Shown: positions 1-8,227, numbered from the stretch's first letter. The stretch is 12,880 nt of DNA from an uncultured Clostridiaceae bacterium (GCA_949948825.1 CATLIJ010000046.1:1-12880); one strand, 5' to 3'. Made by a program: numbers and translations. The notes: generated by a model from the sequence alone, not told the origin.

Positions 1-596
1 AACACGCCATAATCCTCCTTGTGCAGCTGCTCATAATCATCAAAATCCACCACCCGCAACGTTCCCATCTGACGCACCTCTGTAGTGGTATCCCCGTCTG
101 CTCCGCCGCCGCTTACCTCAGTGACACTGATATTGCCGTTCCCATCCACAGTAAAATTCTCATTGTCAATCCGGATTGGCTGACCATCCGCTCCCTGGAC
201 TCTCCCCACTCCGTTTAAGGCAAGATATCCTTCATTGTCCACATGAAATGAACCGTTCCGGGTATACCGCACTCCTGCGGGAGTGTCAATACAGAAAAAT
301 CCCTTATCTGCCATGGCAAAATCAAGAATCCCGTCCGTAAGGTCAAAACCGCCCTGCTCATAATTCACATAGGTCTGGTCTGCCGCACGGATCTTGGAGG
401 TTGTGGCCAAAGGCTGTGCGTCCTCCTTATACCGTTTGCCGGTCCGGTAAAGCATCTCCTCCTGAAATGTGGTGCTGACCATCTTATCTCTCTTATATCC
501 GGCAGTCTGAATGTTTGCCATATTGTTACTGATTACATTTAAGTTTCTGCTTTGGGTCAGCATACCGGATGTGAGATTATAAAATCCCTGATACAT
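1..596 (-). CDS. FlgF/FlgG-family rod protein, N-terminal part (3' end outside window)
   Basis: An open frame from ATG 596 runs 198 codons to the left edge with no stop. It starts MYQGFYNLTSGMLTQSRNLN, then VISNNMANIQTAGYKRDKMV, the rod/hook N-terminal helix with the NNxANxxTxGYK pattern. DGILDFAMADKGFFCIDT with VRYTRNGSFHVDNEGYLA (about 88-125) is the FlgF/FlgG/FlgE-type core. Such proteins form the distal rod after type III export. Clostridia often carry two paralogs in tandem after sigD, so FlgF-like and FlgG-like assignments are both possible and the missing C-terminus would help decide. The ribosome site AAAGGAGG is close to ideal, and the gene begins 32 bases after sigD, so it should share its transcript. 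Confidence 0.88.
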   Translation of the reverse strand, partial: MYQGFYNLTSGMLTQSRNLNVISNNMANIQTAGYKRDKMVSTTFQEEMLYRTGKRYKEDAQPLATTSKIRAADQTYVNYEQGGFDLTDGILDFAMADKGFFCIDTPAGVRYTRNGSFHVDNEGYLALNGVGRVQGADGQPIRIDNENFTVDGNGNISVTEVSGGGADGDTTTEVRQMGTLRVVDFDDYEQLHKEDYGV

Positions 597-628
597 GCCC
601 AATTCCTCCTTTCGGCGTATCCGCCCTG

Positions 629-1399
629 TTATCTTTCGCTTCCCATATATGCCTTCAGCTTCCGTATGGCAGCGCTGTGGATCTGTGAGATCCGGGGCTC
701 GCTGACCTTCATAATCTGCGCAATCTGCCCCATATTCAGCTCCTCCACATAATACAGAGAAATCACCATCCGCTCCTTTTCCTTCAGGCTGTTAATGGCC
801 TCCGCCAGAATCTGGCGGGCCTCTCCCTTCAAATACGCTTTCTCCGGCTGGGAATCCGCATCCCCGCTGGAAAGCTGCAGGGACTGGTGCTCCCCTTCAT
901 CATCTGTAATCATATCCAGGGAAAGCACATTCATCATAACGCTCATCCGCTGAAGCTTTCGGTACTTGCGGATATCCATACCCATGTACTCCGCAATCTC
1001 TTCATCCGAAGGCGTATGGTCCTGGCTCCGCTCCAGGGCAGAGCGGGCATCCTCAATGGCCTTTACCTGTTTGCGGAAATCCCGCGGCATCCAGTCATTC
1101 TTCCGAACCAAATCAATGATCATTCCCCGAATCCGGCGGGATATAAAAGTCTCAAACTTATTATCGCGCTCCGGGTCGTATCTGTCAATACCCTTCATGA
1201 TCGCAATAACGCCTTCATTAATAATATCTTCCATCTGAAGGGTTCCGGCATAGACGTTGCGCATCTGCAGGGCAATGGTCTTCACAATATAAAGATGACG
1301 AAGCGCAAGCGCCTGCTTTACCTCCAGCTTTCCCTCCTGCCGGTACAGCTCCAGCAGCTCCTCATTGGTCTTATCCTCTAAATAACTGGGAGGCAGCAT
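629..1399 (-). CDS. sigD: Flagellar sigma factor SigD (FliA, sigma-28)
   Basis: This 256-residue alternative sigma factor directs RNA polymerase to late flagellar and chemotaxis promoters. Region 2 spans about 33-105, with LQMEDIINEGVIAIMKGIDR and KFETFISRRIRGMIIDLVRK for core binding and -10 recognition, followed by the sigma-28-typical DWMPRDFR. Region 3 is about 110-160. Region 4 (about 195-252) ends with a helix-turn-helix, LNMGQIAQIMKVSEPRISQI (221-240), for -35 recognition. There is no region 1.1, as expected for this group. The GGGAGG site supports ATG 1399. In Bacillus and clostridia SigD is held by the anti-sigma factor FlgM; flgM is not in this window. Encoding sigD inside the operon, as here, links late gene expression to operon transcription. 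Confidence 0.96.
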   Translation of the reverse strand: MLPPSYLEDKTNEELLELYRQEGKLEVKQALALRHLYIVKTIALQMRNVYAGTLQMEDIINEGVIAIMKGIDRYDPERDNKFETFISRRIRGMIIDLVRKNDWMPRDFRKQVKAIEDARSALERSQDHTPSDEEIAEYMGMDIRKYRKLQRMSVMMNVLSLDMITDDEGEHQSLQLSSGDADSQPEKAYLKGEARQILAEAINSLKEKERMVISLYYVEELNMGQIAQIMKVSEPRISQIHSAAIRKLKAYMGSER

Positions 1400-1423
1400 C
1401 CTCCCTCACCCCCTTTTCACTGG

Positions 1424-3577
1424 TCAGGCGCCTTTCTGCCCTGAATTGTCAAGGGTCAGGCTGCCAATGGACTGAATTTGCACGTTATTGGATATCTCAT
1501 TAAAAGACAACACCCTGACATTGGGGTAAAACTGATCAATCAGCCGGTAAAAATGAACCCTCATCACCTGGGAAGTCAAAATAACCGGACTTTGTGAAAA
1601 ACCGCTGAACTTCCGAAGCTGTATTGTAATCTGATTGATCAGGCTCTGAAGTACATCCGGGCTTAAAGCAAGATAATAGCCTCTCTCTCCCTTGGACAGA
1701 CAGCCCACCATGGTCCGCTCCAGCTCCGCGTCCAGAGTAATCACCTTCATGCTGCCATCCTCACAGTACATCCGGGTAATGGTTCTCTTTAAGGCAGCCC
1801 GGATATTTTCAATCATTCCATCCACATCCTTCACCGGAAGTCCGGTATCGGATATGGTCTCAATCATGGTCTCCAGAATGGTCTCCAGATCCTTAATCGG
1901 CACACTCTCCTTTAAGAGGCTGGTCAATACCTTCTGGAACAGACTGTAGCTGATCAGATTGGGGAATGCCTCCTCAATCAACTCAGGAGACGATTTCTTG
2001 GTATTCTCAACCAGATGCATAACCTCCTGCCTTGTAATCAGCTCATGGGCATGCTGCTTCACAACCTCGGACAGATGCGTCACCAGAACCGAAAGGGGAT
2101 CAATCACCGTATATCCATAAATCTCCGCCAGTTCCCGGTCCTCCGGACGAATCCACCGGCTGGGAATCCCGTAAGCTGGTTCAATGGTTTCAATACCATC
2201 GATCTCCTTCTCAGGATTTTCCGGCTCAAGGGCAAGGTAATAATCCACCAGAATCTCTCCTTTGGCTACTTCCTCTCCCTTAATCTTAATACAATACTGA
2301 TTGGTATTCAGCCCTGAGCTGTCCCGCAGCCGGATGGAAGGAATGACAAATCCCATATCCTGGGCATATTGCCGCCGGAATATAATAATCCGGTTAATCA
2401 GCCGGCCGCCCACGGACTCATCCACCAAAGGAATCAGGCTGTAACCAAACTCCATCTCTATGGCTTCCACAGAAAGCAAGGTATAAACATTGTTTACATC
2501 CTTAAAATACTCCTCCTCGCTCACCGGCTTGGGAGGCTCCTCCCCATGAGGCGCTTCCACAGGCGCTGCTTCCCCTCTCGGCTCGGAAGGAGCAGTAAAG
2601 GCTTTCCCTCCTCCTGCCATGGCAAGCCCTGGTTCAGCCTGAATCCGGCGGGACAGATAATAGCCTCCTGCCACCAGCCCAATGGAAATAATGGCAAGCT
2701 GGATCACCGGCATGCCCGGAATCACCGTCAGAATCGCTACCACCACGCCGCTCATCATAATGGCTGTGGGCTGGGCCATGAACTGTTTGGACACATCCTC
2801 ATTCAGGCTTCCCTCTGACACTGCACGGGTAACAATCATGCCTGTGGCTGTAGAAATCAGAAGAGATGGGATCTGTCCTACCAGACCATCCCCTACTGTA
2901 GCGATGGAATAGGTATTTAACACCTCGCCAATGCTGTCCCCTGACTGCACAATACCAATAATGCTGCCGCCGATTAAGTTAATGGCTGTGGTGATCAGAG
3001 ACATGACCGAATCGCCCTTTACGATCTTGGTGGCACCATCCATAGAACCATAAAAATCTGCTTCCAGCTGGATCTTCTCACGCCGCATCTTCGCTTCCTG
3101 CTCATCAATCAGACCTGAGTTTAAGTCCGCATCAATGGCCATCTGCTTACCAGGCATGGCATCCAGGGTAAATCTTGCCGCCACCTCTGACACACGCTCC
3201 GCGCCCTTGGTAATAACGATAAACTGCATGAGTACAATGATCATGTAGATAACCATACCTACAACCACATTTCCCTGAAGCACAAAATCACCAAACGCCT
3301 GGATGATCTGCCCCGAGGAACCGGAATTGCTTAAAATATTCCGGGTAGTGGATACATTGATTCCCAGCCGGAACAAGGTGGTAATCAGCAGCAAGGACGG
3401 AAATATAGAAAACTCCAACGGTTCCCGAATGGTCATGGTAATCACCAGGATCATCAAAGAAAGTGACATATTCAGGATAATCGCCACATCCACCAGTCCC
3501 GCTGGCAGCGGAATAATCAACAACAGAATTATGGTAAGTACAAATAATACGATTGAATAGCTCAATAACTTTTTCAT
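1424..3577 (-). CDS. flhA: Flagellar export gate protein FlhA
   Basis: FlhA is the large export-gate subunit that uses the proton gradient and docks chaperone-substrate complexes. From ATG 3577 it is 717 residues, a normal length. The N-terminal half has about eight membrane segments. It includes the FHIPEP-family signature region with RFTLDAMPGKQMAIDADLNS and the charged IDEQEAKMRREKIQLEADF that follows. A Pro/Glu/Ala-rich linker (about 330-355) leads to the large cytoplasmic domain that makes the export ring. GGATGGAG (3591-3584) lies 6 bases before ATG 3577. An in-frame ATG at 3589 would add four residues but lacks a ribosome site, so I prefer 3577. The gene follows flhB closely and is followed by sigD after 24 bases; flhF and flhG are not present there. 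Confidence 0.97.
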   Translation of the reverse strand: MKKLLSYSIVLFVLTIILLLIIPLPAGLVDVAIILNMSLSLMILVITMTIREPLEFSIFPSLLLITTLFRLGINVSTTRNILSNSGSSGQIIQAFGDFVLQGNVVVGMVIYMIIVLMQFIVITKGAERVSEVAARFTLDAMPGKQMAIDADLNSGLIDEQEAKMRREKIQLEADFYGSMDGATKIVKGDSVMSLITTAINLIGGSIIGIVQSGDSIGEVLNTYSIATVGDGLVGQIPSLLISTATGMIVTRAVSEGSLNEDVSKQFMAQPTAIMMSGVVVAILTVIPGMPVIQLAIISIGLVAGGYYLSRRIQAEPGLAMAGGGKAFTAPSEPRGEAAPVEAPHGEEPPKPVSEEEYFKDVNNVYTLLSVEAIEMEFGYSLIPLVDESVGGRLINRIIIFRRQYAQDMGFVIPSIRLRDSSGLNTNQYCIKIKGEEVAKGEILVDYYLALEPENPEKEIDGIETIEPAYGIPSRWIRPEDRELAEIYGYTVIDPLSVLVTHLSEVVKQHAHELITRQEVMHLVENTKKSSPELIEEAFPNLISYSLFQKVLTSLLKESVPIKDLETILETMIETISDTGLPVKDVDGMIENIRAALKRTITRMYCEDGSMKVITLDAELERTMVGCLSKGERGYYLALSPDVLQSLINQITIQLRKFSGFSQSPVILTSQVMRVHFYRLIDQFYPNVRVLSFNEISNNVQIQSIGSLTLDNSGQKGA

Positions 3578-3583
3578 GCAAAA

Positions 3584-3591
3584 CTCCATCC
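3584..3591 (-). promoter_or_regulatory. Ribosome binding site that sets the flhA start
   Basis: GGATGGAG is 6 bases upstream of ATG 3577. It includes the upstream in-frame ATG (3589), which would have no site of its own. Confidence 0.65.
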
Positions 3592-3619
3592 ATCGATCTG
3601 AAATATGATGCCATATCCT

Positions 3620-4702
3620 TTACTGGAGCATTTCCTCCCTGTGGCTTTCCCGATAAATATATACCAAGATTTCCGCCACTGCCCCGTAAAATTCTGCCGG
3701 GATCTCCCGGTCAATCTCACAAGAAGCATAAAGCGCTCTGGCCAGAGGACGATCCTCCATCACAAACACGCCGTTTTCTTCCCCAATACGCACAATACGC
3801 AGGGCCACATGATCCTGTCCTTTGGCAAGAACCACCGGCGCCCCGTGCTTATCCGGGTCATATTTTAAGGCCACAGCAAAATGAGTCGGGTTTCTTACAA
3901 TCACATCCGCCTCCGGAACCTTCTGCATCATCCGGCTTAAAGCCATCTGCCGCTGAACCTTCCGAATCCTGCCCTTAATCTCCGGACTTCCCTCTGTGTT
4001 CTTATACTCGTCCTTTACCTCCTGCTTTGTCATCTTTAAGTTATTCTCATAATCCCATCGCTGATAGAGGTAATCAAAGAACGCAATCACCGTAAATACC
4101 AGACAAACCTTCATCACCAGCTCAAACACCATCTCCAGAGTCCGGATGGCTGAAGTGTAAACCGGCATATCCAGCATTTGCGACACAACAATCAAATCGG
4201 TCTTTAAAAGGTTAAACAAAAGCGCAATCAACAGGCTGATCTTAATCAGATTTTTTGCCAAATCCACCAGCTTTTTCACCCCAAACATCCGCTTGATGCC
4301 ATTTATGGGATTAAACTTGCTAAGCTTTGGCTTCAAAGGCTGCATGGTAAAATTAAACCGGGTCTGAACCCCATGGGCAATAATCCCAAGGACTACAGAA
4401 GCCATCAAAACCGGCAAAGAACATTTGATGATTGCCACCACCATATAAATATAAATATGAGGCGGCTTGGAAAAAGGCTCCGGATCTCTGACCAAAGTAA
4501 AAAAATAAACCATACAGTCCCGTATGGTCACATACAGGAGCGGAAGCATCAGCTTAATCATCCAGAATACGCCAAACAGCATCACAACTGTCACCGCATC
4601 CTTACTTTGGAATAAATTCCCTTCCTTCCGGGCGTCATTCCGCCGTTTACTGGTTGGCTGCTCAGTCTTTTCCTGTCCATTCGACTCTGCCAAGCCCACC
4701 AC
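3620..4702 (-). CDS. flhB: Flagellar export substrate-specificity switch FlhB
   Basis: FlhB controls the change from rod/hook to filament export. The 360-residue protein begins with the basic family signature EKTEQPTSKRRNDARKEGN, has four membrane segments between about 36 and 212, and a cytoplasmic domain with the NPTH autocleavage motif (Asn271-Pro272-Thr273-His274). VLAKGQDHVALRIVRIGEEN and EDRPLARALYASCEID after it are canonical. No ATG is available at the N-terminus: candidates are GTG 4702, GTG 4699 and TTG 4693. The ribosome site AAAGGAAGGGAG (4713-4702) overlaps or nearly abuts GTG 4702, so GTG 4699 or TTG 4693 may be the real start; all candidates give nearly the same protein. Confidence 0.95.
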   Translation of the reverse strand: MVGLAESNGQEKTEQPTSKRRNDARKEGNLFQSKDAVTVVMLFGVFWMIKLMLPLLYVTIRDCMVYFFTLVRDPEPFSKPPHIYIYMVVAIIKCSLPVLMASVVLGIIAHGVQTRFNFTMQPLKPKLSKFNPINGIKRMFGVKKLVDLAKNLIKISLLIALLFNLLKTDLIVVSQMLDMPVYTSAIRTLEMVFELVMKVCLVFTVIAFFDYLYQRWDYENNLKMTKQEVKDEYKNTEGSPEIKGRIRKVQRQMALSRMMQKVPEADVIVRNPTHFAVALKYDPDKHGAPVVLAKGQDHVALRIVRIGEENGVFVMEDRPLARALYASCEIDREIPAEFYGAVAEILVYIYRESHREEMLQ

Positions 4703-4713
4703 TCCCTTCCTTT
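4702..4713 (-). promoter_or_regulatory. Ribosome binding site before the non-ATG flhB start
   Basis: The purine run AAAGGAAGGGAG ends at the first possible GTG (4702). The AAGG core is about 5 bases from GTG 4699 and about 11 from TTG 4693, so the exact start cannot be fixed. Confidence 0.55.
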
Positions 4714-4725
4714 ACCTGTATGGCT

Positions 4726-5478
4726 TCAGCCCATCAAACCGATTAAACGCTGCATATATAAAAAGAAATTATCAATCATCTTGTAGACCTGAACTGAAAA
4801 CGGGCTGAACATATAAAGCAGCATCAAAAGTCCTACAATGATCTTAAGCTGGAAATTCACTGCAAACACATTAATCTGCGGAATCATCCGCATGAGAATC
4901 CCCATAGCTGCCTCTGTCACCAGTTCCATGGCAATCAGAGGAAATGCAAACTGAAATCCAGCCGCCACATTGGTAATAAAAATCTCCAGCACCAGCTCTG
5001 AAAGCTCCGGCCGAATCACCACTTCCCCAAAGGGAATCAGCCTTGCCGACGCAAAAAACAGGGCAATCAGCCGCACATGGCCATCCATGGCAAGAAACAT
5101 CAGAGATACAAAAGCATAATAAAGTCCGGAAGTAATCGTCATCTGTGTGCGATACTGAGGATCATATACCTGGGCCATGGAAAGACCCATATTGTGGTCC
5201 ATAATTGCCGAAGCAAACCGGATCACCACAAACATCAGCTCCATGGAAAAGCCCAGCACAAATCCTACAAAAAGCTCTTTTACCAGCATCACCCCGTATT
5301 CCAGCATTCCGGTCGGGGGATGGGCAAGAGTACCGTCCACTCCCATATACATCATCAGAGAAAGCACAAAGATAAGCGCTCCCTTGGCCGGATTGGGATA
5401 ATTGGTCCTTCCAAGAAGAGGATTAAAAATAACCGCTCCGCTCATCCGCATGAAAATCAGGGCAAACAGGATAAACAT
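4726..5478 (-). CDS. fliR: Flagellar export gate protein FliR
   Basis: This 250-residue polytopic membrane protein completes the FliP5Q4R1 export channel. Six or so hydrophobic segments are spread along the chain. Family signatures include MRMSGAVIFNPLLG (10-23), LVKELFVGFVLGF (65-77) and MIPQINVFAVNFQLKIIVGL (198-217). Length is near the usual 250-260. The AGGAGG inside the end of fliQ is well spaced for the ATG at 5478. The TGA stop is 23 bases before flhB. A short imperfect hairpin (4720-4734) covers the stop codon, just ahead of the flhB ribosome site. FliR is fused to FlhB in some clostridia; here the two are separate. Confidence 0.97.
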   Translation of the reverse strand: MFILFALIFMRMSGAVIFNPLLGRTNYPNPAKGALIFVLSLMMYMGVDGTLAHPPTGMLEYGVMLVKELFVGFVLGFSMELMFVVIRFASAIMDHNMGLSMAQVYDPQYRTQMTITSGLYYAFVSLMFLAMDGHVRLIALFFASARLIPFGEVVIRPELSELVLEIFITNVAAGFQFAFPLIAMELVTEAAMGILMRMIPQINVFAVNFQLKIIVGLLMLLYMFSPFSVQVYKMIDNFFLYMQRLIGLMG

Positions 5479-5484
5479 GAGCCA

Positions 5485-5748
5485 TCAGCCTCCTGTCATC
5501 AATCCAACCATCTGCCTTAAAAAATCCTGCAGCATGACCAGAATGCTGCTTCCCAAAAATCCCATTACAGTCAGAATGGCAAGAAACTTCGGCACAAAGG
5601 TCAAGGTCTGCTCATTAATCTGAGTCGCTGCCTGGAAAATGGCAATAATCACACCCACCACCATACTAACCAGCAAAAACGGCATGGTCAGGCGCACTGC
5701 CATCTGGAATGTCATATACATGATATCCAAAATTTCCAAATCTGACAT
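5485..5748 (-). CDS. fliQ: Flagellar export gate protein FliQ
   Basis: This 87-residue protein has two membrane segments, at about 15-37 and 50-74. FliQ wraps around FliP/FliR in the export gate. QAATQINEQTLTFVPKFLA (39-57) is the conserved FliQ signature between the two helices. Length is normal for the family. A GAGAGGAG site precedes the ATG. It starts 34 bases after fliP and ends 6 bases before fliR; the fliR ribosome site lies inside the last codons of fliQ. Confidence 0.97.
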   Translation of the reverse strand: MSDLEILDIMYMTFQMAVRLTMPFLLVSMVVGVIIAIFQAATQINEQTLTFVPKFLAILTVMGFLGSSILVMLQDFLRQMVGLMTGG

Positions 5749-5782
5749 AGGGTTCTCTCCTCTCTCCCAAAAGCCTCACACA

Positions 5783-6439
5783 TCAGCGGAAGCTGGTAAC
5801 AATACTGGAAAACATCAGCTCCCAGCCGTTTACAGTCACAAAAAGCAATAGCTTAAACGGCATGGAAATCATAGCAGGGGGCAACATAACCATACCCATG
5901 GACATCAGGGTGGTAGACACAATAATATCCACCAGCAAAAAAGGAAGATAAATCAAAAAACCCGCTGTAAAGCCAGTCTTCAGTTCACTGGTCATAAACG
6001 CAGGAACCACCACAGTCAAAGGATAATCCTCAGGATTCTCCTGAAGCTCGGTCCCTGACAGGCGGATAAAGGTTTCCATGGTATTGATCTCCGTATTCCG
6101 GAGCATAAACTCCTTCAGGGGAACTGCCATCTGTTCCAGGGCTTCCTCCTGGGAAATCTCCCCCCGAAGATAAGGCTGATATGCCTCCTCATTAATCCGG
6201 TCAATCACCGGACTCATAATATATAAAGTCAAAAACAGCGCAACACCTACTAATACCATGTTCGGTGGCGCCTGCTGGACGCCCATGGCATTCCTTGTAA
6301 AAGACAAAATGATGATCGTTCTAGTAAAAGAAGTCATCATTATGACAATGGAAGGAAGCAGCGCCGCAAGGGTCAGCAGAAATATCACTTCCAGGGCAGG
6401 TACATTCCCGCCATTCAGCTGTGCCAGCAGGTCATGCAT
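5783..6439 (-). CDS. fliP: Flagellar export gate protein FliP
   Basis: FliP forms the pentameric core of the FliPQR export channel in the membrane. The 218-residue protein shows the family hallmarks: FLLTLAALLPSIVIMMTSFT, RTIIILSFTRNAMG and QQAPPNMVLVG near the N-terminus, VVPAFMTSELKTGF in the middle, and MSMGMVMLPPAMISMPFKLL near the C-terminus. About four hydrophobic segments are visible. There is no cleavable signal peptide, as in Bacillus FliP and unlike the enterobacterial protein. In-frame codons upstream provide no alternative start. GGGAGG lies 6 bases before the ATG at 6439. It follows fliO by 37 bases. Confidence 0.97.
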   Translation of the reverse strand: MHDLLAQLNGGNVPALEVIFLLTLAALLPSIVIMMTSFTRTIIILSFTRNAMGVQQAPPNMVLVGVALFLTLYIMSPVIDRINEEAYQPYLRGEISQEEALEQMAVPLKEFMLRNTEINTMETFIRLSGTELQENPEDYPLTVVVPAFMTSELKTGFTAGFLIYLPFLLVDIIVSTTLMSMGMVMLPPAMISMPFKLLLFVTVNGWELMFSSIVTSFR

Positions 6440-6476
6440 GGTTTTCCTCCCGCCATCTCTCCTATCAGCAGTTTTC

Positions 6477-6893
6477 TCATGATTTTCCTCCCCTTTTCTC
6501 CTGCCAGGACTCCAGACGCTCTCTCAAAAGCTCTCCAAAAGAAGCTCCGGTCCCAGCGGACGGCTGCGGCGGGACTGCCGCCTGAAAATCCCCCTCCACC
6601 TTGGAAAGAAACTGTATGCCTGCCGGACTGACGCCCACCAGGATGTACTCCTCTCCTGCCTTCAAAAGAAGGATTTTCTGATTTTGTCCCACCTGAATTT
6701 GCTCGATCAGACAGATATTGCCTCCAAAGCCGGAAGACTTCACCCACTGCTTTCCCAGCAGACGGCTGCACCACCAGGCAAGGACAAGCACTGCCCCCAC
6801 AGTCAGCACCGCGCGGAACAGGGACAAACCCTCCATGGCCGCAGGCCTTCCCACAGTCAATGCTGTCTGAATCAACCACAATTCCTTCATCAT
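6477..6893 (-). CDS. fliO: Flagellar biosynthetic protein FliO (FliZ-like)
   Basis: This is a small membrane protein that helps assemble the FliP core of the export gate. The 138-residue product has one clear membrane segment at about 25-47, then a cytoplasmic domain containing NICLIEQIQVGQNQKILLLK and ILVGVSPAGIQFLSKVE, the conserved FliO pattern. The Gln/Ser/Gly-rich C-terminus is ordinary for this poorly conserved family. Three starts are possible: GTG 6896, ATG 6893 and ATG 6890. I chose ATG 6893, which overlaps the fliY stop by one base (TGATG) and implies translational coupling; the Shine-Dalgarno sequence is weak. Position immediately before fliP confirms the identity more strongly than sequence alone. 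Confidence 0.88.
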   Translation of the reverse strand: MMKELWLIQTALTVGRPAAMEGLSLFRAVLTVGAVLVLAWWCSRLLGKQWVKSSGFGGNICLIEQIQVGQNQKILLLKAGEEYILVGVSPAGIQFLSKVEGDFQAAVPPQPSAGTGASFGELLRERLESWQEKRGGKS

Positions 6894-8227
6894 CACAGGC
6901 TTTCCGGGTGAAGCTCTCTGGATACAATCTCTGTAATACGAATACCAAAGTTATCCTCCACCACCACAATATCGCCTCTTGCAATACACTGGCCATTGAC
7001 AAACAGATCCACCTGTTCTCCAGCCATCTTGTCCAGAACCACCAGAGTACCCTGAGTAAATTCCAGAATATCCCGCACCAGACGTTTGGTTCGGCCAATC
7101 TCCACGGAAATCTCAAGAGGCACCTTCATCAGCATCTCCTGATTTGCCTTGTCCTCATCCCCTTCTCCCACAGAATCCTTCATTTCAGGAGACGAAAGCG
7201 GACGGATAATGGAACTGCTGCCGCTGCTGCTGGAAGAAGAACGCTCTGGTGCCTTTGTATTCTTCATCATCTCCATCATCTGCATCTGAGTCTGCTGCAT
7301 TTGATTGAGAAGCTGAAGCATCATGGGATCTGCCCCTGCTGAAGGATAAGCATAATATGGCTGCGGCATTCCCTGCATGGCTGCCGGGTCCTGCGCTGGC
7401 ATCATAGCTGGCGCTGGCATTGGCTGCGGCATCGGCGCTGGCTGAGGAGCCGGTGCTGGTGCTGGCTGGGGCGCTGGCGTCGGCTGAGGAGCCGGTGCTG
7501 GCGCTGGCTGAGGAGCTGGCGCTGGCTGGGGTGCTGGCGTTGGTTCCGGTGCTGGAGCTGGTTCCGGCACAGGAGCTGGTTCCGGCGCAGCCTGCGGCGC
7601 TGGAGCTGGCGCTGGTTCCTCATTGCTCACAATAGAATCTGCAAATGGCTCCAAAAGTCTCTTGGCAAGTTTCTCAGGCATAATATTCATAAATTCACTG
7701 TTCAGCTTTCCCTCAATCTCCAACCGGAAGCGAACAATTACCATGCCTGCATCTTCTGTAAAATATTTATTTTTAAATTCCTCCGGCTCACCAATATCAA
7801 AGGATTTCGGTGTGGAGATATTGACAATAGTTCCCAAAAACTCCGACAAAGCCGTAGCAGAAGAACCCATCATCTGGTTCATAACCTCACAGATGGCGCT
7901 GACATATAACTCGTCATCCATCTCAAATGAATCTTCTGACAGATCCTGCCCCATCATGGTTCCCACAATAATCCGGATATCCTCCTTGCGGAACATCATA
8001 ATGTTTGTGCCGTCCAGGCCCTCGACGTAAGAGATTTCCACGCCGATTGCCGGTTCAAGCCGTTTAAACTCAAATTCATCACGGGTCTGTACCAGCACCA
8101 CGGGCGTTGTAATATTAACCTTTGTGCCCAGCATCGTGGAAACTGCCGTCGCCGAAGCGCCGAGGCTGATATTCATAATCTCGCCTATGGCGTCCAGTTC
8201 CATCTCATTAAAGCTGCTAGCGCCCAT
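6893..8227 (-). CDS. fliY: FliY-type switch protein: two CheC motifs plus FliN domain
   Basis: This 444-residue protein is both a C-ring component and a likely CheY-P phosphatase. Two CheC active-site motifs fit the [D/S]-x3-E-x2-N-x22-P pattern exactly: Asp12/Glu16/Asn19/Pro42 and Ser110/Glu114/Asn117/Pro140. Next comes a Pro/Ala-rich linker with Gln/Glu (about 205-278), then a Met/Gln-rich stretch (303-322), a run of serines (330-339), and the C-terminal FliN/SpoA domain (about 365-444). Bacillus FliY begins with a FliM-like CheY-P-binding peptide; here CheC motif 1 begins almost at the start, so that peptide is missing. The AAAGGAG site supports the ATG at 8227. The TGA stop overlaps the fliO start by one base. 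Databases may call this protein FliN. Confidence 0.95.
   Translation of the reverse strand: MGASSFNEMELDAIGEIMNISLGASATAVSTMLGTKVNITTPVVLVQTRDEFEFKRLEPAIGVEISYVEGLDGTNIMMFRKEDIRIIVGTMMGQDLSEDSFEMDDELYVSAICEVMNQMMGSSATALSEFLGTIVNISTPKSFDIGEPEEFKNKYFTEDAGMVIVRFRLEIEGKLNSEFMNIMPEKLAKRLLEPFADSIVSNEEPAPAPAPQAAPEPAPVPEPAPAPEPTPAPQPAPAPQPAPAPAPQPTPAPQPAPAPAPQPAPMPQPMPAPAMMPAQDPAAMQGMPQPYYAYPSAGADPMMLQLLNQMQQTQMQMMEMMKNTKAPERSSSSSSGSSSIIRPLSSPEMKDSVGEGDEDKANQEMLMKVPLEISVEIGRTKRLVRDILEFTQGTLVVLDKMAGEQVDLFVNGQCIARGDIVVVEDNFGIRITEIVSRELHPESL
7394..7615 (-). repeat. Degenerate repeat encoding the Pro/Ala linker of FliY
   Basis: This stretch is built from short GC-rich units encoding Pro-Ala, with Gln or Glu interspersed. 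On the plus strand, GGCTGAGGAGCCGGTGCTGG occurs at 7440-7459 and again at 7482-7501, a 42-base spacing, with a diverged copy starting at 7506. The near-identical copies suggest expansion by slippage or unequal exchange, so linker length may differ between strains. Confidence 0.85.

Noticed and set aside
887..1381. 164-codon plus-strand open frame opposite sigD
   Set aside because: It is fully antisense to a strong sigma factor gene, with no ribosome site or recognisable domain.
3288..3614. 108-codon minus-strand frame starting just after the flhB stop, with AAAGGAT near its ATG
   Set aside because: It is out of phase with flhA, whose N-terminal membrane segments are clear in the other frame. 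The product looks like frame-shifted flhA.
6415..7116. 233-codon minus-strand open frame over the fliY end and fliO
   Set aside because: It runs out of phase with two well-supported genes and gives a Trp/Cys/Arg-rich product with no recognisable domain.
7420..7635. Plus-strand Ala/Leu/Val/Pro-rich open frame
   Set aside because: It is the antisense reading of the Pro/Ala repeat in fliY; GC-rich repeats lack stops in several frames.
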